From contig JAADFR010000008.1 in the NCBI GenBank assembly GCA_013152755.1, forward strand, positions 1 to 64,000: 64,000 bases of DNA. Reading direction: 5' to 3'. This DNA comes from Alphaproteobacteria bacterium (lineage in GTDB: Bacteria; Pseudomonadota; Alphaproteobacteria; Sphingomonadales; Emcibacteraceae). Shown here one piece after another: positions 21,526-34,780 of the stretch; the first letter of the stretch is position 1, and the number at the start of each line of letters is the position of its first letter. The position numbers and the translations under genes are program-made. The notes beneath the pieces were generated by a model. It was not told the DNA's origin and did not search any database. It was given only the letters and a program-made list of their open reading frames with translations.

Positions 21526-21535
21526 GGAGGGCTAT

Positions 21536-22171
21536 GTGAGTAATCAGGAAACACTGAATGACATGGGCGAGTCCATCGTTCGGGCACTGGAAAATGAAGT
21601 CCACGGTTTTGAGATCGTTTTGGGTGAGCTGACGGTTCGGGCGCGGGCGGACAGGATTGTTACGGTTCTGACCACTCTGCGGGACGAGGCTCTGTTTAAA
21701 TTTGTCCAACTCATTGATATTTGCGGGGTTGATTATCCCGAACGAGCGCGGCGTTTTGACGTTGTTTATCATCTGTTGAGTCTGAAACATAATATCCGGG
21801 TGCGCATAAAAATTCTGGCCGATGATGAAACGCCGGTGCCGTCGGTAACGGACGTCTATCTGGCGGCCAACTGGTATGAGCGCGAGGTATGGGACATGTA
21901 TGGGGTCATGTTTGACGGCCATCCTGACCTGCGCCGTCTGCTTACTGATTATGGTTTTCAGGGCCACCCACAGCGCAAGGACTTCCCCCTTACTGGCTAT
22001 GTAGAACTGCGCTATAGCGAGGAAGAGCGGCGGGTTGTTTATGAGCCGGTTAAATTGCAACAGGAATTCCGGGATTTTGATTTTATGAGTCCCTGGGAAG
22101 GGGCCAAATATATATTGCCCGGTGATGAAAAAGCGGACGGCACGGCTGAATCCGGCGGGCAAGAGAGTTGA
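21536..22171 (+). CDS. nuoC: NADH-quinone oxidoreductase subunit C
   Basis: ERDVWDMYGV-type [40 protein letters not shown]; likely GTG start after AGGAGG; ORF track opens upstream inside nuoB. Confidence 0.95.
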   Translation: MSNQETLNDMGESIVRALENEVHGFEIVLGELTVRARADRIVTVLTTLRDEALFKFVQLIDICGVDYPERARRFDVVYHLLSLKHNIRVRIKILADDETPVPSVTDVYLAANWYEREVWDMYGVMFDGHPDLRRLLTDYGFQGHPQRKDFPLTGYVELRYSEEERRVVYEPVKLQQEFRDFDFMSPWEGAKYILPGDEKADGTAESGGQES

Positions 22172-22175
22172 GAAT

Positions 22176-23354
22176 ATGGCTGAAGTAGATATTAAAAACT
22201 ATAATATAAACTTTGGGCCACAGCATCCTGCGGCTCACGGGGTTTTGCGGCTCATTCTGGAGCTTGACGGTGAAGTGGTCGAACGCGCCGACCCCCATAT
22301 CGGTCTGTTGCACCGGGGCACAGAAAAGCTGATCGAGCATAAAACCTATCTTCAGGCGATCCCCTATTTCGACCGGCTGGATTATGTCTCGCCCATGAAT
22401 CAGGAACATGCCTTCTGTCTGGCCATTGAAAAGTTGTTGGGGCTTGAAGTGCCGGAGCGCGGCCAGTATATTCGCGTGCTTTATTGCGAAATAGGCCGGA
22501 TCCTCAATCATATTATGAATGTGACCGCCCATGGCATGGATGTGGGCGCCTTGACACCGATCCTCTGGGGGTTTGAGGAGAGGGAACTGCTCATGGAATT
22601 TTATGAGCGGGTAAGCGGCGCGCGGCTTCATGCCAATTATTACCGGCCCGGCGGCGTGCATCAGGATCTGCCCGAGGGGTTGACCGATGATATTCTGCGC
22701 TGGTGTGATAATTTCCCCAAAACCATGAATGATATTGAAACGCTGGTCACGGAAAACCGTATTTTCAAACAGCGTAATGTGGGTATCGGCAAGGTCACCG
22801 CAGAGGAATGTTACGCGCTCGGCTTCACCGGGGCCATGTTGCGCGGCTCCAACGTGGCGTGGGACTTGCGCAAGGCGCAGCCCTATGATGCCTATAATGA
22901 TATGGATTTTGACGTGGTCGTGGGCAAAAACGGTGATTGCTATGACCGGTTTGTCCTGCGCATTGAGGAAATGTATCAAAGCATACGGATCATTCGCCAA
23001 TGTATTGAGAAAATGCCAAAGGGCGATGTGTTGTCCGCAGACCATACAGTGACACCGCCGCGCCGGGCCAATATCAAAACCTCTATGGAGGCTTTGATTC
23101 AGCATTTCAAACTCTATACCGAAGGCTTCAAAGTGCCGGAGGGTGAGGTCTATGCCGCTGTTGAAGCCCCCAAGGGCGAGTTCGGTGTCTATCTGGTTTC
23201 TGACGGCAGCAACAAGCCTTACCGCTGTAAAATACGTGCCCCGGGCTTTGCCCATTTGCAGGCCATGGATCATGTGGCGCGGGGGCATATGCTGGCCGAT
23301 ATTCCGGCCTTGATGGGGTCTTTTGATATTGTGTTCGGAGAGGTTGACCGATGA
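22176..23354 (+). CDS. nuoD: NADH-quinone oxidoreductase subunit D
   Basis: [45 protein letters not shown]. Confidence 0.97.
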   Translation: MAEVDIKNYNINFGPQHPAAHGVLRLILELDGEVVERADPHIGLLHRGTEKLIEHKTYLQAIPYFDRLDYVSPMNQEHAFCLAIEKLLGLEVPERGQYIRVLYCEIGRILNHIMNVTAHGMDVGALTPILWGFEERELLMEFYERVSGARLHANYYRPGGVHQDLPEGLTDDILRWCDNFPKTMNDIETLVTENRIFKQRNVGIGKVTAEECYALGFTGAMLRGSNVAWDLRKAQPYDAYNDMDFDVVVGKNGDCYDRFVLRIEEMYQSIRIIRQCIEKMPKGDVLSADHTVTPPRRANIKTSMEALIQHFKLYTEGFKVPEGEVYAAVEAPKGEFGVYLVSDGSNKPYRCKIRAPGFAHLQAMDHVARGHMLADIPALMGSFDIVFGEVDR

Positions 23355-23968
23355 ACATCAGTGTAAGAAACGCGGAAAAATTTGAGTTTACGGCTGAGAA
23401 TATGACTTGGGCCGAAGGACAGATGGCGAAATATCCTGCAAATCGCAAGCAAAGCGCGGTGATGCCTCTGCTGACCCGGGCGCAGGAACAGAATAACGGC
23501 TGGGTTTCAATCCCTGTGATGGAATATGTAGCCGATCTTCTGGGTATGGCTTATATCCGGGTGCAGGAAGTGGCGAGCTTCTATACCATGTATAATCTGA
23601 AACCTGTAGGCAAGCATGTGATAGAGGTCTGTACCACGACCCCCTGCTGGTTGCGGGGGTCCGACGATGTGGTAGCCGCCTGTAAGGATGAGCTGGGCAT
23701 TGGTTTCGGTGAGACCACGGCGGACGGCGAGTTTACCCTGCTTGAGGTGGAATGTGCCGGGGCTTGCGTTAATGCGCCGGTGATCGCCTATAAAAAGGAA
23801 TATTACGAGGATCTGGATAATGACAGCACCCGTAAATTCATCAAAGCCATCAAAAGCGGCGAGGTTCCCGTATCGGGACCGCAAACCACAGACCGTCATA
23901 AATCGGCACCGCAGGGTGGCCCGACAACCTTGAAAGAATTTTGCGCCGTGCAGGGAGGGCAGGAATAA
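23351..23968 (+). CDS. nuoE: NADH-quinone oxidoreductase subunit E
   Basis: 2Fe-2S thioredoxin-like: [14 protein letters not shown]...[14 protein letters not shown]. Confidence 0.96.
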   Translation: MNISVRNAEKFEFTAENMTWAEGQMAKYPANRKQSAVMPLLTRAQEQNNGWVSIPVMEYVADLLGMAYIRVQEVASFYTMYNLKPVGKHVIEVCTTTPCWLRGSDDVVAACKDELGIGFGETTADGEFTLLEVECAGACVNAPVIAYKKEYYEDLDNDSTRKFIKAIKSGEVPVSGPQTTDRHKSAPQGGPTTLKEFCAVQGGQE

Positions 23969-25251
23969 TGCTTGCAGATAAAGATCGCATCTTTACCAAC
24001 CTATATGGCTATCAGAGCTATGGTCTGGACGCCGCAAAGAAACGCGGTGACTGGGACGGGACCAAACAGATACTGGAAAAGGGCATTGACTGGATCATCG
24101 GCGAGATGAAATCTTCTGGTCTGCGTGGTCGGGGCGGGGCGGGATTTCCCACCGGCCTGAAATGGTCTTTCATGCCCAAGGAATCCGATGGACGTCCTCA
24201 ATATCTGGTGGTCAATGCGGATGAGGGCGAACCGGGTACCTGTAAGGACCGGGAGATTATGCGCCATGACCCCCATAAGCTGATCGAAGGCTGCCTTGTG
24301 GCCGGGTTCGCCATGCGGGCTTGCGCGGCCTATATCTATATTCGCGGTGAGTTTGTCCATGAGGCCGATGTGCTGGATGCGGCCATACAAGAGGCCTATG
24401 CCGATGGTTTGATCGGCGATAATGCCTGCGGCAGCGGCTATAAATTCGACGTTTATGTCCACCGGGGGGCCGGCGCTTATATCTGCGGCGAGGAAACGGC
24501 GCTCATTGAAAGTCTTGAGGGCAAGAAGGGTCAGCCACGTCTGAAACCACCTTTTCCGGCCAATGTTGGCCTTTATGGCTGTCCGTCCACAGTGAATAAT
24601 GTGGAGTCCATTGCGGTGGCCCCGACCATTCTGCGGCGCGGCGGCGCGTGGTTTGCCGGTCTGGGCCGGGAGAATAACACCGGGACGAAACTGTTCTGTA
24701 TTTCCGGTCATGTGAACAACCCGTGTAATGTGGAAGAGGAAATGGGCATCCCGCTGAAAGAGCTTATTGAAAAGCATGCGGGCGGTGTTCGCGGGGGCTG
24801 GGACAATTTGCTGGCAATTATTCCGGGTGGCTCGTCGGTCCATATGCTGCCCAAAAGCATTTGTGATGCCGTCTTGATGGATTTTGACAGTCTGCGCGCT
24901 GAAGGCAGTGGCCTTGGTACGGCGGCGGTGATTGTCATGGACAAGTCAACGGATCTTGTGCGGGCCATTGCGCGTCTTAGCGCCTTTTACGCCCATGAAA
25001 GCTGCGGCCAATGTACGCCGTGCCGGGAAGGCACTGGCTGGATGTCGCGGGTGATGCAGCGCATGGTTACGGGCGAGGCGGAAATGGAAGAAATTGACAT
25101 GCTGCTGGATGTGACCAAGAAGGTGGAAGGTCATACCATTTGTGCCCTTGGCGATGCGGCGGCCTGGCCCATTCAGGGATTGTTCCGTCATTTCCGGCCC
25201 GAAGTGGAACAGCGGATACTGAATTATAAGAAAAGCCGTAATGCGGCGTGA
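23968..25251 (+). CDS. nuoF: NADH-quinone oxidoreductase subunit F
   Basis: [37 protein letters not shown]. Confidence 0.97.
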   Translation: MLADKDRIFTNLYGYQSYGLDAAKKRGDWDGTKQILEKGIDWIIGEMKSSGLRGRGGAGFPTGLKWSFMPKESDGRPQYLVVNADEGEPGTCKDREIMRHDPHKLIEGCLVAGFAMRACAAYIYIRGEFVHEADVLDAAIQEAYADGLIGDNACGSGYKFDVYVHRGAGAYICGEETALIESLEGKKGQPRLKPPFPANVGLYGCPSTVNNVESIAVAPTILRRGGAWFAGLGRENNTGTKLFCISGHVNNPCNVEEEMGIPLKELIEKHAGGVRGGWDNLLAIIPGGSSVHMLPKSICDAVLMDFDSLRAEGSGLGTAAVIVMDKSTDLVRAIARLSAFYAHESCGQCTPCREGTGWMSRVMQRMVTGEAEMEEIDMLLDVTKKVEGHTICALGDAAAWPIQGLFRHFRPEVEQRILNYKKSRNAA

Positions 25252-25280
25252 TGAAATAAGAGAAGTGTGGAGTTTACATA

Positions 25281-27326
25281 ATGCCAACGCTTAATATTGA
25301 CGGGATAGAGGTCGAGGTCGAGAATGGGTCAACTGTTCTTCAGGCCTGTGAGGCGGCGGGAATCGAGATTCCGCGCTTTTGTTACCATGAACGCCTGTCT
25401 ATTTCCGGCAATTGCCGGATGTGTCTTGTGGAGATGGAGAAGGCACCAAAACTGATCGCCTCCTGCGCTATGCCCGCCGGTGACGGCATGGTCATTCATA
25501 CCAACAGCGACAAGGTCCGGCGGGGCCGCGAAGGGGTTCTGGAATTTACCCTGATCAATCATCCGCTGGATTGCCCGGTCTGTGATCAGGGCGGGGAATG
25601 TGACCTTCAGGATCAATATCTTTATTACAGCGGCGATGATGCCCGCTATACGGAAGCCCGGCGCGTGGTGTCAAAAGAGGATTTTGGCCCGCTGGTCAAG
25701 ACCATGATGACCCGCTGTATCCATTGTACGCGCTGCGTTCGTTTTTCCGAGGAAATCGCAGGCGTCCCGGCCCTTGGCGGTATCGGGCGCGGCGATCATC
25801 TGGAAATCACCACTTATATGGAACAGCCTTTCGCCTCTGAATTATCGGGCAATGTGGTTGATCTATGCCCGGTGGGAGCCTTGACCAACAAGCCTTACGC
25901 TTTTTCCGCCCGTCCGTGGGAATTGAAATCAACGGAAACATTTGATGTCCATGACGCCATGGGGTCAAGCATCCGCGCCGATGCGCGGGGCCGTGAAGTG
26001 ATGCGCTTCCTGCCCCGGGTTCATGAGGATGTGAATGAGGAATGGATTTCCGACAAGACGCGTCAGGCCGTGGACGGCCTGAAATATAACCGCCTTGATA
26101 CGCCTTATGTACGCCGGGACGGCACCTTACAGCCCGCCTCATGGGATGAGGCCTTTGACGCTATCGCGGATAACATCAAGGGCAAGAAGATGGCCGCTTT
26201 GGTGGGTGATCTTTGTGACCTTGAAAGCATGTATGCCCTGAAAGGTCTGATGACCGCGCTGGGCAGTGAGGCCATTGACTGTCGTCAGGACGGGGCCAAA
26301 TATGGGGGCAAACATCGGGTCGGTTATCTGTTCAATTCGGGCATTGCCGGTATTGATGAGGCCGACGCCTGTCTGCTGGTGGGCAGCAACCCGCGTAAAG
26401 AGGCACCGGTCTTGAATATTCGCCTGCGCTATCTGTCAAAACGCGGACCAATAGCCTCCGTGGGTGATGTGGAAAACCTGACCTATCCGGTGCAGCATCT
26501 GGGCAATACGGTCAAGGCTCTGGAAAATATTCTGGCGGGCAAGGGCGATTTTGCCAAGGCTTTGAAAGCCGCCAAAAATCCCATGATCATTCTGGGGTCT
26601 GGGGCGGCAAGCCATAAGGACGGGGCCTATATCCTGAAACTGGCCCATGATATTGCCGATAAATTCGGCATGGTTCGGGACGGTTGGAACGGCTTTAATA
26701 TCCTGCATCATGCGGCGAGCCGAGTCGGGGCCATGGACCTTGGTCTGGTGACGGACGGCGGTGTGGACGGCATTCTGGACGGAGCCGCGTCTGGTGAAAT
26801 TGACGTGGTCTTTAATATGGGCGCGGATGAGATTGATCTGGGCCGTCTGGAAAAAGCCTTTGTGATTTATCAGGGCAGCCACGGGGACGCAGGCGTGAAA
26901 TACGCCGATGTGATTTTGCCCGGTGTAGCCTATACGGAAAAGCCGGGAACCTATGTCAATATGGAGGGCCGGGTGCAAATGGCCCCTCGGGTGATCTTTG
27001 GCCCCGGTGATGCGCGGGAGGATTGGACAATTCTCCGGGCCTTGTCCGAAAGGCTGGGACATGTGCTGCCCTATGATAACCTGGCAGAGCTCAGAGCCAA
27101 AATGATCGCGGATCATCCGGCCCTTGCGGCGGTGGATCAATTGCCTGAGGAGCCTTGGGCTGATTTTGGCGTTGCGGGCAAGGCATCGGACGTGCCGATC
27201 ACCAATCTGATTGGTGATTTTTATCAGACCAACCCGATCGCAAGGTCGTCCAAAGTTATGGCGGAATGCAGTACGGCTTACGTAGGCGCAAAATTTGTAG
27301 CGGAGGCAACAGGAACCAATGGCTGA
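25281..27326 (+). CDS. nuoG: NADH-quinone oxidoreductase subunit G
   Basis: CNRMCLVE-type [34 protein letters not shown]. Confidence 0.97.
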   Translation: MPTLNIDGIEVEVENGSTVLQACEAAGIEIPRFCYHERLSISGNCRMCLVEMEKAPKLIASCAMPAGDGMVIHTNSDKVRRGREGVLEFTLINHPLDCPVCDQGGECDLQDQYLYYSGDDARYTEARRVVSKEDFGPLVKTMMTRCIHCTRCVRFSEEIAGVPALGGIGRGDHLEITTYMEQPFASELSGNVVDLCPVGALTNKPYAFSARPWELKSTETFDVHDAMGSSIRADARGREVMRFLPRVHEDVNEEWISDKTRQAVDGLKYNRLDTPYVRRDGTLQPASWDEAFDAIADNIKGKKMAALVGDLCDLESMYALKGLMTALGSEAIDCRQDGAKYGGKHRVGYLFNSGIAGIDEADACLLVGSNPRKEAPVLNIRLRYLSKRGPIASVGDVENLTYPVQHLGNTVKALENILAGKGDFAKALKAAKNPMIILGSGAASHKDGAYILKLAHDIADKFGMVRDGWNGFNILHHAASRVGAMDLGLVTDGGVDGILDGAASGEIDVVFNMGADEIDLGRLEKAFVIYQGSHGDAGVKYADVILPGVAYTEKPGTYVNMEGRVQMAPRVIFGPGDAREDWTILRALSERLGHVLPYDNLAELRAKMIADHPALAAVDQLPEEPWADFGVAGKASDVPITNLIGDFYQTNPIARSSKVMAECSTAYVGAKFVAEATGTNG

Positions 27327-28383
27327 TTTACTCGTTCAATTTTTTCAATGGGCCTTTGGGGTAACACTTGCGCCGTGGCTGGCGACCATTTCCGGCATTG
27401 TGGTTGGTATTCTGGCCATTGTTTTGCCGCTTCTGATTGTGGTTGCCATGAGCGTCTATATGGATCGCAAGGTCTGGGCCGGGATGCAGATGCGGCGCGG
27501 CCCCAATGTGGTTGGCCCGTGGGGTCTGTTGCAATCTTTTGCCGATGGGTTGAAGCTCTTTCTAAAAGAAACCATAATTCCGGCCAGTGCAAACAAGTTC
27601 ATTTTCCTGCTGGCCCCGGCGTTAACCTTCCTGCTGGCTCTTGTTGCCTGGGCGGTGATTCCCTTTGATGTGGGAGTGGTTCTGGCTGATCTGAATGTAG
27701 GTATCCTGTATCTGTTCGCCATATCATCCCTTGGGGTTTACGGCATTATCCTGTCCGGTTGGGCCAGTAATTCGCGCTATGCTTTTCTGGGCGCGCTCCG
27801 CTGTTCGGCGCAGATGGTCTCTTACGAAGTGTCCATCGGTTTTGTGCTGGTGACGGTATTGATGACCGCAGGCTCGTTGAATTTAAGCGAAATCATTATG
27901 GCGCAGAAAGATGTATTCTGGGGCGTCAATGGTTATTGGTTCACCCCATTATTTCCCATGATGATCGTGTTTTTCATCTCGGCGCTGGCGGAAACCAACC
28001 GGCCGCCGTTTGATTTGCCTGAGGCCGAGGCCGAGATTGTTGCCGGTTATCAGGTTGAATATTCCTCTATGGCCTTTGCTCTGTTCTTCCTCGGCGAATA
28101 TGCCAATATTATTCTGATGTCCGCCATGACCAGCATTCTGTTTCTGGGCGGATGGTTGCCGCCGGTGGATTGGGCGCCGCTCTATATCATTCCGGGCTGG
28201 ATATGGTTCTTTGGCAAGATATTTTTCGTCTTTTTCGTCTTCGCATGGGTCAAGGCCACGGTGCCGCGCTATCGTTATGATCAGCTGATGCGTCTGGGCT
28301 GGAAAGTATTTTTGCCGATTTCATTACTTTGGGTCGTTTTAACCGGACTGTTCTTGTTGCTTACCGACAAGATACCGGCGTAA
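27319..28383 (+). CDS. nuoH: NADH-quinone oxidoreductase subunit H
   Basis: [52 protein letters not shown]. Confidence 0.97.
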   Translation: MADLLVQFFQWAFGVTLAPWLATISGIVVGILAIVLPLLIVVAMSVYMDRKVWAGMQMRRGPNVVGPWGLLQSFADGLKLFLKETIIPASANKFIFLLAPALTFLLALVAWAVIPFDVGVVLADLNVGILYLFAISSLGVYGIILSGWASNSRYAFLGALRCSAQMVSYEVSIGFVLVTVLMTAGSLNLSEIIMAQKDVFWGVNGYWFTPLFPMMIVFFISALAETNRPPFDLPEAEAEIVAGYQVEYSSMAFALFFLGEYANIILMSAMTSILFLGGWLPPVDWAPLYIIPGWIWFFGKIFFVFFVFAWVKATVPRYRYDQLMRLGWKVFLPISLLWVVLTGLFLLLTDKIPA

Positions 28384-28395
28384 AGGAATAGTGAT

Positions 28396-28884
28396 ATGAT
28401 GCTCATAAAACATGCCGCCCGAACGTTTCTGCTCAGCGAATTTGTCAAAGCTATGTGGCTGACATTCCGCTATATGTTCCGGCCCAAGGCCACCATCAAC
28501 TATCCCTATGAAAAGGGACCGCTTAGCCCGCGCTTTAGGGGCGAACATGCTCTGCGCCGTTATGCCAACGGCGAAGAACGCTGTATTGCCTGTAAATTAT
28601 GCGAGGCCATTTGCCCGGCGCAGGCGATCACGATTGAGGCCGCCGAGGCCCCGGACGGATCGCGCCGCACCACCCGCTATGACATTGACATGACCAAATG
28701 TATTTACTGTGGCTATTGTCAGGAAGCCTGCCCGGTGGAAGCCATCGTGGAAGGCCCTAATTTTGAATTTGCCACCGAAACCCGCGAGGAGCTGTTCTAT
28801 AACAAGGACAAGCTGCTGAAAAACGGCGATATGTGGGAACAGGAAATCGCCACCAATATCAAACTTGATGCACCCTACAGGTAG
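28396..28884 (+). CDS. nuoI: NADH-quinone oxidoreductase subunit I
   Basis: Two 4Fe-4S motifs: [12 protein letters not shown] and [12 protein letters not shown]. Confidence 0.97.
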   Translation: MMLIKHAARTFLLSEFVKAMWLTFRYMFRPKATINYPYEKGPLSPRFRGEHALRRYANGEERCIACKLCEAICPAQAITIEAAEAPDGSRRTTRYDIDMTKCIYCGYCQEACPVEAIVEGPNFEFATETREELFYNKDKLLKNGDMWEQEIATNIKLDAPYR

Positions 28885-28889
28885 AGACT

Positions 28890-29504
28890 ATGATTTATAC
28901 ATTATGCTTTTATCTTTTTGCCATCGTCACGGTCTTTTCCGGGATCATGGTCATATCAAGCCGCAACCCGGTGCATTCGGTGCTGTATCTCATTCTGGCT
29001 TTCTTTAACTCTGCGGGGCTGTTCGTTCTGCTGGGGGCGGAATTTGTCGCCATGATTTTGGTGATTGTCTATGTGGGCGCGGTGGCAGTTCTGTTCATGT
29101 TTGTGGTGATGATGCTGGATATTGATTACAGCGAGATGCGCAAGGGATTTCAGAAATATCTGCCTATTGGTGCTTTGATCGGGCTTGTCCTGTTGGCGGA
29201 GCTGGTGCTGGTCGGTATGGGCTGGAGCCTGCAGGGGCCGGTGACGACAGACCCCGCGACCGCTATTCCGGCTCTGGATCAAATGACCAATACGGAAGCT
29301 TTGGGCAGTCTGATCTATACCAAATATATCTTTTTGTTTCAGATGGCGGGCCTGATTCTGCTGGTGGCGATGATCGGGGCTATTGTGCTCACCCATCGCA
29401 AGCGTCCCGGTGTCAAGAAACAGAATATCAACGAACAGGTCATGCGTCGTCGCGGCGATGCCTATGACATTGTTAAAGTAAAACCCGGTCAAGGGTTAGG
29501 GTAG
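28890..29504 (+). CDS. nuoJ: NADH-quinone oxidoreductase subunit J
   Basis: Position in operon; SRNPVHSVLYLILAFFNSAGLFVLLGAEF. Confidence 0.96.
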   Translation: MIYTLCFYLFAIVTVFSGIMVISSRNPVHSVLYLILAFFNSAGLFVLLGAEFVAMILVIVYVGAVAVLFMFVVMMLDIDYSEMRKGFQKYLPIGALIGLVLLAELVLVGMGWSLQGPVTTDPATAIPALDQMTNTEALGSLIYTKYIFLFQMAGLILLVAMIGAIVLTHRKRPGVKKQNINEQVMRRRGDAYDIVKVKPGQGLG

Positions 29505-29510
29505 GAAAAT

Positions 29511-29822
29511 ATGATGGAAATCGGACTCGTACATTATCTGACCGTAGCGGCCATGTTGTTTACCATTGGCATCTTCGGCATTTTTCTGAACCGGAAGAAT
29601 GTAATTATTATCCTGATGTCGGTGGAGCTTATCCTGCTGGCGGTCAATATTAATTTCGTTGCATTCTCTTCTTACCTCAATGATATGGTAGGGCAGATTT
29701 TTACCATGTTTATTCTGACGGTTGCGGCGGGGGAGGCGGCCATTGGTCTGGCCATCCTTGTGATCTATTTTAGAAATCGCGGGTCGATCGCGGTTGAAGA
29801 CATTCGTCTGATGAAAGGATAA
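29511..29822 (+). CDS. nuoK: NADH-quinone oxidoreductase subunit K
   Basis: [42 protein letters not shown]. Confidence 0.96.
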   Translation: MMEIGLVHYLTVAAMLFTIGIFGIFLNRKNVIIILMSVELILLAVNINFVAFSSYLNDMVGQIFTMFILTVAAGEAAIGLAILVIYFRNRGSIAVEDIRLMKG

Positions 29823-29830
29823 GTCATAAA

Positions 29831-31774
29831 ATGTATCAGATAATTGTTTTCGGACCTCTTCTTGCCGCCATTATTGCCGGCCTGTTTGGGCGACAGCTTG
29901 GCGACAAGGGATCTCAGGTCATCACCTGTGGGTCCCTGATAATTTCGGCTATCCTGTCGTGGGTTGTTCTGTTCCAGATTGGCTTTGGCCATACGGTGGA
30001 CCATGTGACCATCATGACATGGGTCAATTCCGGTGACCTTAATTTTAACTGGGCCTTCAAGATTGATACCCTGACGGCGGTGATGCTGGTGGTGGTTAAT
30101 ACAATTTCCTCGCTGGTTCATATTTATTCCGTGGGCTATATGAGCCACGATCCTCATAAGCCGCGCTTTATGGCGTATTTGAGCTTTTTCACTTTTGCCA
30201 TGCTGATGCTGGTGACGGCGGATAATTTTGTTCAACTGTTCTTTGGCTGGGAAGGCGTGGGGCTGGCGTCTTACCTGCTGATTGGCTTCTGGTATAAAAA
30301 GCCCTCTGCCTGTGCGGCGGCCATTAAGGCTTTTATTGTTAACCGGGTTGGTGACTTTGGTTTTGCCTTGGGGATCTTTGCCATCTTTATGGCCACCGGC
30401 TCCGTGGATTTTGATACGGTGTTCGCCATGATACCGGATTTGGTGGGACAGAAGATTCACTTCCTGTGGATGGATCTGGATTTGATCACCACTATTAGCA
30501 TATTGCTGTTCATCGGTGCCATGGGCAAGTCGGCTCAGCTTGGTCTGCATACCTGGTTGCCGGACGCCATGGAGGGGCCAACCCCGGTGTCAGCCCTGAT
30601 CCATGCGGCGACTATGGTGACGGCGGGTGTCTTTATGGTGGCCCGGACCTCACCAATTTTTGAATATTCCCCGGATGCCTTGGCTTTTGTTGCTCTCATT
30701 GGCGCGTCAACGGCCATCTTTGCCGCAACCATTGGCACGACCCAGACGGATATCAAGCGAGTGATTGCCTATTCCACCTGTTCCCAGCTGGGTTATATGT
30801 TCTTCGCCCTTGGCGTATCGGCCTACGGTGCGGCCATATTCCATCTGTTCACTCATGCCTTCTTTAAAGCGTTGCTGTTCTTAGGCTCCGGTTCCGTGAT
30901 CCATGCTATGAGTGATGAGCAGGACATGCGGAAAATGGGCGGCCTGCGCAAGAAAATCCCCGGCACTTTTATTATGATGTTGATCGGCACATTGGCCCTG
31001 ACCGGCTTTCCTTTCTTCGCCGGATATTATTCCAAGGATATGATTATCGAGGCCGCCTTTGCTTCTGACTCTTCCTTTGGCGGCTATGCCTTTGCCATGG
31101 GTGTGTTGGCGGCGCTCTTGACCTCTTTCTACAGCTGGCGTCTGATCTTCATGACTTTCTTCGGTAAAAGCCGGGCCAGCCAGTCGGTACAGGATCATAT
31201 CCATGAAAGTGGTAACTGGATGATGGTGCCGCTTTATGTTTTGGCGGCGGGGGCGGTTGCTGCCGGGTTCTTGTTCAAGGATTATTTCATCGGAATTCAT
31301 TATGAGGATTTCTGGGGTCATGCCCTGTTCCTGAAGGATGCGGCCAACAATGTGCTTGAGGAAGCCCACCATATCCCCGGATGGGTCGGGACCGCGCCAT
31401 TTATCGTTATGGTGATTGGTTTTCTGGTGGCCATCTATGCCTATATCTGGAAGCCGGAAACCCCGGCCCAGTTCGCAGGCACCTTCCGTTATCTTTACGC
31501 CCTGTTCTATAACAAATGGTATGTGGATGAGATTTATGACTTCCTGTTCGTTAATCCGGCCAAGCGGCTGGGTACATTCCTGTGGAAGCAGGGGGATGAG
31601 AATATCATTGACCGTTATGGTCCGGACGGGGCGGCGGCCAGCGTTATGGCCCTTGCCCGACGGTTCCGCGCCCTGCAAAGCGGTTATGTCTATCATTACG
31701 CCTTTGCCATGCTGATGGGCGTTGCCGCCTTTGTCACATGGTTCGTCTTTATTTCCGGGGGGGGAGCAAGCTAA
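29831..31774 (+). CDS. nuoL: NADH-quinone oxidoreductase subunit L
   Basis: [47 protein letters not shown]. Confidence 0.97.
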   Translation: MYQIIVFGPLLAAIIAGLFGRQLGDKGSQVITCGSLIISAILSWVVLFQIGFGHTVDHVTIMTWVNSGDLNFNWAFKIDTLTAVMLVVVNTISSLVHIYSVGYMSHDPHKPRFMAYLSFFTFAMLMLVTADNFVQLFFGWEGVGLASYLLIGFWYKKPSACAAAIKAFIVNRVGDFGFALGIFAIFMATGSVDFDTVFAMIPDLVGQKIHFLWMDLDLITTISILLFIGAMGKSAQLGLHTWLPDAMEGPTPVSALIHAATMVTAGVFMVARTSPIFEYSPDALAFVALIGASTAIFAATIGTTQTDIKRVIAYSTCSQLGYMFFALGVSAYGAAIFHLFTHAFFKALLFLGSGSVIHAMSDEQDMRKMGGLRKKIPGTFIMMLIGTLALTGFPFFAGYYSKDMIIEAAFASDSSFGGYAFAMGVLAALLTSFYSWRLIFMTFFGKSRASQSVQDHIHESGNWMMVPLYVLAAGAVAAGFLFKDYFIGIHYEDFWGHALFLKDAANNVLEEAHHIPGWVGTAPFIVMVIGFLVAIYAYIWKPETPAQFAGTFRYLYALFYNKWYVDEIYDFLFVNPAKRLGTFLWKQGDENIIDRYGPDGAAASVMALARRFRALQSGYVYHYAFAMLMGVAAFVTWFVFISGGGAS

Positions 31775-33273
31775 TGGAACATTTTCCAATTCTTTCAATC
31801 ATCACTTTCCTGCCCCTGTTGGGCGTGGTGTTTATCCTGCTGACCAAGGGTGAGAATGCGGACCGCAATGCCCGCAACGCGGCCCTGTGGGTGACGGTCT
31901 TTACCTTCCTTGCCTCTCTGATTCTGTGGTTCAGCTTTGACAAGACCACCGCCGATTTCCAGTTCGTGGAAAAGGCAAGCTGGTTTGGCGATAACATCAA
32001 TTATCACATGGGGATAGATGGTATCTCGATCCTGTTTGTGATGCTGACCACCTTTATCATGCCCATCGTTATCCTGACCGGATGGGATACGGTGCATAGC
32101 CGGGTCAAGGAATATCTGATTGCTTTCCTGATTCTGGAAACCCTGATGATTGGGGTTTTCTGTGCGCTGGATATTGTGCTGTTTTACCTGTTCTTTGAAG
32201 GCGGACTTATTCCCATGTTCCTGATTATCGGGGTATGGGGCGGCAAAAACCGGGTTTATGCCTCTTATAAATTATTCCTCTATACGCTTCTAGGTTCGGT
32301 GCTGATGTTGCTGGCCATGCTCTATATGTATTTTCAGGCCGGGACCACGGATATTCCGACCCTGATGCAATATGGCTTTGACGTGAATGCGCAGATATGG
32401 CTGTTTCTGGCTTTCTTTGCCTCTTTCGCGGTTAAAACACCCATGTGGCCGGTTCATACGTGGCTGCCCGATGCCCATGTGCAGGCCCCAACGGCGGGCT
32501 CGGTCATTCTGGCGGGGATATTGCTGAAAATGGGCGGGTACGGTTTCTTAAGGTTCTCATTGCCCATGTTCCCGGTGGCGTCTGTGGAGCTTGCGTGGTT
32601 GATTTATACATTGTCGGTGATTGCCATTATCTATACCTCCTTTGTGGCCCTGGTACAGCAGGATATGAAAAAACTGATTGCCTATAGCTCGGTGGCTCAT
32701 ATGGGTTTTGTAACCCTCGGCATTTTTACCTTTAATACGCAAGGGATCGAAGGCGCGATCATTGTAATGCTGGCCCATGGTTTTGTGGCCAGCGCCTTGT
32801 TCTTGTGTGTCGGGGTGATCTATGACCGGTTGCACACGCGGGAGATCGAACGCTACGGCGGGCTGGTCAATGTGATGCCCAAATATGCCCTGACCTTCAT
32901 GTTCTTTACCATGGCGTCGGTGGGCTTGCCGGGAACCGGGAATTTCGTTGGCGAGATTCTTGTCCTGATCGGCCTGTTCAAGGTCAGCATTTGGGCCACT
33001 TTCTTTGCGGCGACCGGATTAATCCTCGGCGCGGCCTATATGCTGTGGCTCTATCGCAAGGTGGTCTTTGGTGAATTGATCAAGGAAGACCTGAAGGCCA
33101 TGATGGATATGAACAAGCGGGAGATTATAATCTTTACCCCGCTGGTCTTTTTCACCCTGTTGATGGGGATATATCCATCCGTATTTTTGGATTTCATACA
33201 TGTGTCCGTTGATAATCTTATTACGCATCATCAGGCCGCGCTCGCCGCGGTTACTGATGTCGTGGCTCATTAG
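31774..33273 (+). CDS. nuoM: NADH-quinone oxidoreductase subunit M
   Basis: [51 protein letters not shown]; start set at internal ATG. Confidence 0.97.
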   Translation: MEHFPILSIITFLPLLGVVFILLTKGENADRNARNAALWVTVFTFLASLILWFSFDKTTADFQFVEKASWFGDNINYHMGIDGISILFVMLTTFIMPIVILTGWDTVHSRVKEYLIAFLILETLMIGVFCALDIVLFYLFFEGGLIPMFLIIGVWGGKNRVYASYKLFLYTLLGSVLMLLAMLYMYFQAGTTDIPTLMQYGFDVNAQIWLFLAFFASFAVKTPMWPVHTWLPDAHVQAPTAGSVILAGILLKMGGYGFLRFSLPMFPVASVELAWLIYTLSVIAIIYTSFVALVQQDMKKLIAYSSVAHMGFVTLGIFTFNTQGIEGAIIVMLAHGFVASALFLCVGVIYDRLHTREIERYGGLVNVMPKYALTFMFFTMASVGLPGTGNFVGEILVLIGLFKVSIWATFFAATGLILGAAYMLWLYRKVVFGELIKEDLKAMMDMNKREIIIFTPLVFFTLLMGIYPSVFLDFIHVSVDNLITHHQAALAAVTDVVAH

Positions 33274-33285
33274 GGAGAATATGAA

Positions 33286-34776
33286 ATGATTGAAACAATG
33301 CTTCCTGATTTGGCCCCGGCGTATGGTGAAATCCTCATGGCCATTGGTGCCATGGCCTTGCTTATGCTGGGCGTCTTTCGCGGGAATAGTTCCACAGGCT
33401 TTGTGTCGCTGATGGCGGCGGCGCTAATGATTGTGACCCTGTTTTTCACGGTCACATGGCAAGAGGGGGCCGTCTATACCTTTGGCGATATGTTCGTGGT
33501 GGACCGCTTTACATCCTTCATGAAAATGTTGGTCCTGATTGCCTCAGCCCTTGCGGTGCTCATGTCCATGCAATATTTTCGCGATGAGCAGGAGGAACGG
33601 TTTGAATATCCGATCCTGATTTTGCTGGCGACGCTCGGCATGATGGTCATGGTGTCGGCCAATGACCTGATGTCGCTCTATATGGGCCTTGAGCTGCAAT
33701 CTCTCAGCCTGTATGTGCTGGCCTCTATCCGCCGGGATAGTGAGCTTGCCACCGAAGCGGGCCTGAAATATTTTGTTCTGGGGGCCTTGTCCTCAGGCAT
33801 ATTGCTATTCGGCAGTTCCCTGATTTATGGTTTTGTGGGCACCACCAACTTTACGGTGATCGGAACTAATTTGGCCCAAGCCGGGGCTCATGGTCCTGAC
33901 ATCGGGGTGATTATCGGGATGGTATTGGTGCTGGCGGGGCTGGCCTTTAAAATCTCTGCTGTGCCATTTCATATGTGGACACCGGATGTTTATCAGGGCG
34001 CGCCGACACCGGTGACAGCCTTCTTTGCGGTCGCCCCAAAAGTGGCCGCATTGGCCCTGCTGGTGCGGGTGCTGTATGTGCCTTTTGGCGAGCTGGCCCA
34101 CTCATGGACTCAAGTGATCGTCTTTATGTCACTGGCCTCTATGGTATTGGGCGCGGTGGCCGCCGTGGTTCAGACCAATATCAAGCGTATGATGGCCTAT
34201 AGCTCCATCGGGCATGTGGGCTTTGCGCTGGTTGGCCTTGCAGCGGGTAGTCAGGAAGGCGTGCGCGGGCTTGTGATCTATATGACCATTTATCTGGTGA
34301 TGAATGTGGGTGCTTTTGCCTGTATCCTGTCCATGCGCCGCAAGGATGGCATGGTTGAGGAAATCAACGACCTGTCCGGTCTGGCCCAGACACGGCCCGG
34401 CATGGCGGCGGCTTTGGCGATCTTTATGCTGTCTCTGGCGGGAATACCACCACTGGCGGGTTTTTGGGGAAAATGGTTTGTGTTCAAGGCGGTGATTGCC
34501 ACCGCCGTGGCCGATCCCATGGCGACCAATTACGGCCTGATTACCCTGGCGGTGATCGGGGTGATTGCCAGCGTGGTCGGGGCCTATTATTATCTGAATG
34601 TGGTCAAGGTCATGTTCTTTGACAAACCGGAAGAAGAATTCATGGCGCCCAAAACCCGTAAACTGGGCGCGATCATGGGCATCGGAGCCGCGCTCCTGAT
34701 TCTCTTTTCTCTGCCGCAGGTGAACAGCCCGGTTCTGGATTATGCCAGAATGGCGGCGGCGGCATTGATTTCTTAA
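33286..34776 (+). CDS. nuoN: NADH-quinone oxidoreductase subunit N
   Basis: MGLELQSLSLYVLAS; FHMWTPDVYQGAPTPVTAFFAVAPKVAA. Confidence 0.97.
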   Translation: MIETMLPDLAPAYGEILMAIGAMALLMLGVFRGNSSTGFVSLMAAALMIVTLFFTVTWQEGAVYTFGDMFVVDRFTSFMKMLVLIASALAVLMSMQYFRDEQEERFEYPILILLATLGMMVMVSANDLMSLYMGLELQSLSLYVLASIRRDSELATEAGLKYFVLGALSSGILLFGSSLIYGFVGTTNFTVIGTNLAQAGAHGPDIGVIIGMVLVLAGLAFKISAVPFHMWTPDVYQGAPTPVTAFFAVAPKVAALALLVRVLYVPFGELAHSWTQVIVFMSLASMVLGAVAAVVQTNIKRMMAYSSIGHVGFALVGLAAGSQEGVRGLVIYMTIYLVMNVGAFACILSMRRKDGMVEEINDLSGLAQTRPGMAAALAIFMLSLAGIPPLAGFWGKWFVFKAVIATAVADPMATNYGLITLAVIGVIASVVGAYYYLNVVKVMFFDKPEEEFMAPKTRKLGAIMGIGAALLILFSLPQVNSPVLDYARMAAAALIS

Positions 34777-34780
34777 CGCC

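Noticed and set aside
22083-23288. 401-aa minus-strand ORF antisense to nuoD
   Set aside because: Shadow ORF of a confidently identified gene; His/Gln/Pro-rich composition typical of antisense frames, no recognisable domain.
29765-30550. 261-aa minus ORF (and similar ones over nuoG, nuoL, nuoM, miaB)
   Set aside because: Antisense of complex I or housekeeping genes with low-complexity His/Gln composition.
20995-34776. Possible extra accessory genes inserted in the nuo operon
   Set aside because: Subunits A-N follow one another with very short gaps or overlaps; no room for an insert.
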